NCBI GenBank assembly: GCA_964568805.1
Contig: CAZMRW010000134.1
Span: 1-5,972, forward strand
Length of the DNA: 5,972 nt
Origin: CAZMRW01 sp964568805
GTDB taxonomy: Bacteria; Pseudomonadota; Gammaproteobacteria; Methylococcales; Methylomonadaceae
Direction: 5' to 3'
Shown here: positions 5,277 to 5,972 of the stretch, in pieces
Position numbering within the stretch: position 1 is the first letter of the stretch
How the letters are laid out: every line of letters begins with the position of its first letter
Notes under the pieces: model-generated
Seen by the model: only the letters and a program-made list of their open reading frames with translations
Database searches by the model: none
Told to the model about the DNA's origin: nothing
Translations under genes and position numbers: made by a program

Positions 5277-5473
5277 ATCCGATAGCCTCCTTACCGGTGA
5301 AAGAACTTTTTGCCGGCTCTCTTGGGCCGGACAGAGGCGATTACAACGAAAAACGGCGAAAACCAGGGTCAGTCAATTTGTGAAAGTATTGTATAAATCT
5401 TAACTTACTGCCGTCAAATAACCTGGTAATGAGTGCATGATGGTTTGATTTCGCTTTTAGCAAGCGGGCCGTC
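5277..5473. other. Intergenic stretch with no recognised gene
   Basis: This gap between the hydrolase remnant and the converging rlpA-like gene shows no coding sequence I can support. It holds a small hairpin, CCGGC (5313-5317) with GCCGG (5326-5330), and another, CGCTT (5452-5456) with AAGCG (5462-5466), the latter 7 bases beyond the rlpA-like stop codon. Neither is followed by a T-tract on the strand where a terminator is expected, although convergent transcription would call for one. Confidence 0.5.
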
Positions 5474-5953
5474 TTACGAAGCTTTTTCGTTCTTGCCGGA
5501 TTTTGACCACGTCCCATCACTGCCAAGCGGCGTGATCGCTACAGACCCTATTCCTCGTATACCGAGTTTCTTGGCGGCCGCATAGGATAAATCCATGTCC
5601 CTTTTCCCATGAAATGGCCCTCGATCATTAATGCGAACGATGACACTACGATGATTCTTCAGGTTGGTGACTTTGGCGTAAGATAACAGAGGCAAGGTTT
5701 TGTGTGCGGCGCTCATTGCAAACATATCGAATTTTTGGCCGCTTGCCGTTTTTTTGCCATGAAACTCAGAACCATACCACGAGGCCGTACCACGCTGGCC
5801 GTTTTTTGACGATTTTACGTGATGTTGCCTTTTTTTATGATCGGCGAGTGTGGAACTGGCAGTACCCGAATGACCTTCGGATGCCGCGGCAAATTGTATA
5901 GGACTGCAGAAATAACCGCTCAGAACAACAATTGCTAATATTATTTTATTCAT
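5474..5953 (-). CDS. Short RlpA-like secreted protein, double-psi beta-barrel, no SPOR domain
   Basis: The 159-residue product starts with a signal peptide (MNKIILAIVVLSGYF..., likely cut near AAA-S, residues 22-25), so it acts in the periplasm. A basic linker (38-54) leads to an RlpA-type double-psi beta-barrel (about 55-142) with GTASWYGSEFHGKKTASG (55-72), AMSAAHKTLPL (79-89) and VRINDRGPFHGKRDMDLSYAAAKKLG (106-131). H84 and D110 correspond to the residues needed for lytic transglycosylase activity in Pseudomonas RlpA, which cleaves peptide-free glycan strands. Classical RlpA is a lipoprotein with a C-terminal SPOR domain; here C16 is not in a lipobox and the chain ends after a short KSGKNEKAS tail, so it is a minimal soluble form. 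The start is the only ATG before the signal peptide; AAGAAAGA upstream is a weak ribosome binding site. Its promoter is outside the window. It converges with the DJ-1/PfpI gene. Confidence 0.9.
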   Translation of the reverse strand: MNKIILAIVVLSGYFCSPIQFAAASEGHSGTASSTLADHKKRQHHVKSSKNGQRGTASWYGSEFHGKKTASGQKFDMFAMSAAHKTLPLLSYAKVTNLKNHRSVIVRINDRGPFHGKRDMDLSYAAAKKLGIRGIGSVAITPLGSDGTWSKSGKNEKAS

Positions 5954-5972
5954 AATACTGAATCTTTCTTAA

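Noticed and set aside
5147..5383. 78-codon plus-strand frame after the DJ-1/PfpI gene
   Set aside because: Most of it has no recognisable family; only its KVKGAGV segment makes sense, as a frameshifted continuation of the hydrolase remnant.
5452..5466. CGCTT/AAGCG hairpin as the rlpA-like terminator
   Set aside because: The stem is only five pairs and is followed by AAATC, not a T-tract, on the minus strand.
5900..5953. RlpA-like protein as a lipoprotein through C16
   Set aside because: The residues before C16 are G-Y-F, which do not fit a lipobox, and a better ordinary signal peptidase site follows at AAA-S.

Overview
The window looks like ordinary chromosomal DNA from a gammaproteobacterium. 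The best evidence is the adjacent gcvR-bcp pair, a gene order known from Escherichia coli and relatives and essentially a gammaproteobacterial trait. I cannot name the genus. Base composition is mixed: hand counts give about 30% G+C in one 60-base stretch of gcvR (2641-2700) and about 70% in one 60-base stretch of the DJ-1/PfpI gene (4741-4800). There is no phage, transposase, CRISPR array, tRNA or rRNA.

Left part (1-2733, minus strand): gcvR and bcp form a tight two-gene unit, with the bcp ribosome binding site overlapping the gcvR stop codon. After a 280-base gap holding hairpins and one doubtful 40-codon ORF comes a PIN-PhoH ATPase gene in the same direction. A perfect four-copy heptamer repeat lies just beyond its stop codon and runs off the window edge.

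Centre (2734-4172): an AT-rich divergent promoter region separates gcvR from a plus-strand gene for a single-pass membrane protein. That protein has a long acidic cytoplasmic part and a C-terminal SPOR peptidoglycan-binding domain. The region carries two perfect 8-bp inverted repeats, one near each gene start, which are candidate operators.

Right part (4173-5972): a GC-richer DJ-1/PfpI (Hsp31-like) gene follows on the plus strand, preceded by a perfect 7-bp hairpin. Just behind it is an unmarked remnant of an alpha/beta hydrolase (acetyl-esterase type) broken by stops and frameshifts. The window ends with a minus-strand gene for a short RlpA-like secreted protein that lacks the SPOR domain of classical RlpA.

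Functionally the genes fall into small independent groups: RNA metabolism or stress (PhoH), peroxide defence (Bcp), regulation of glycine cleavage (GcvR), aldehyde or protein damage (DJ-1) and cell envelope or division (the SPOR protein and the RlpA-like protein). I found no convincing new multi-gene system. The most useful leads are the hydrolase pseudogene, the two dyads, the heptamer repeat and the cysteine layout of Bcp.
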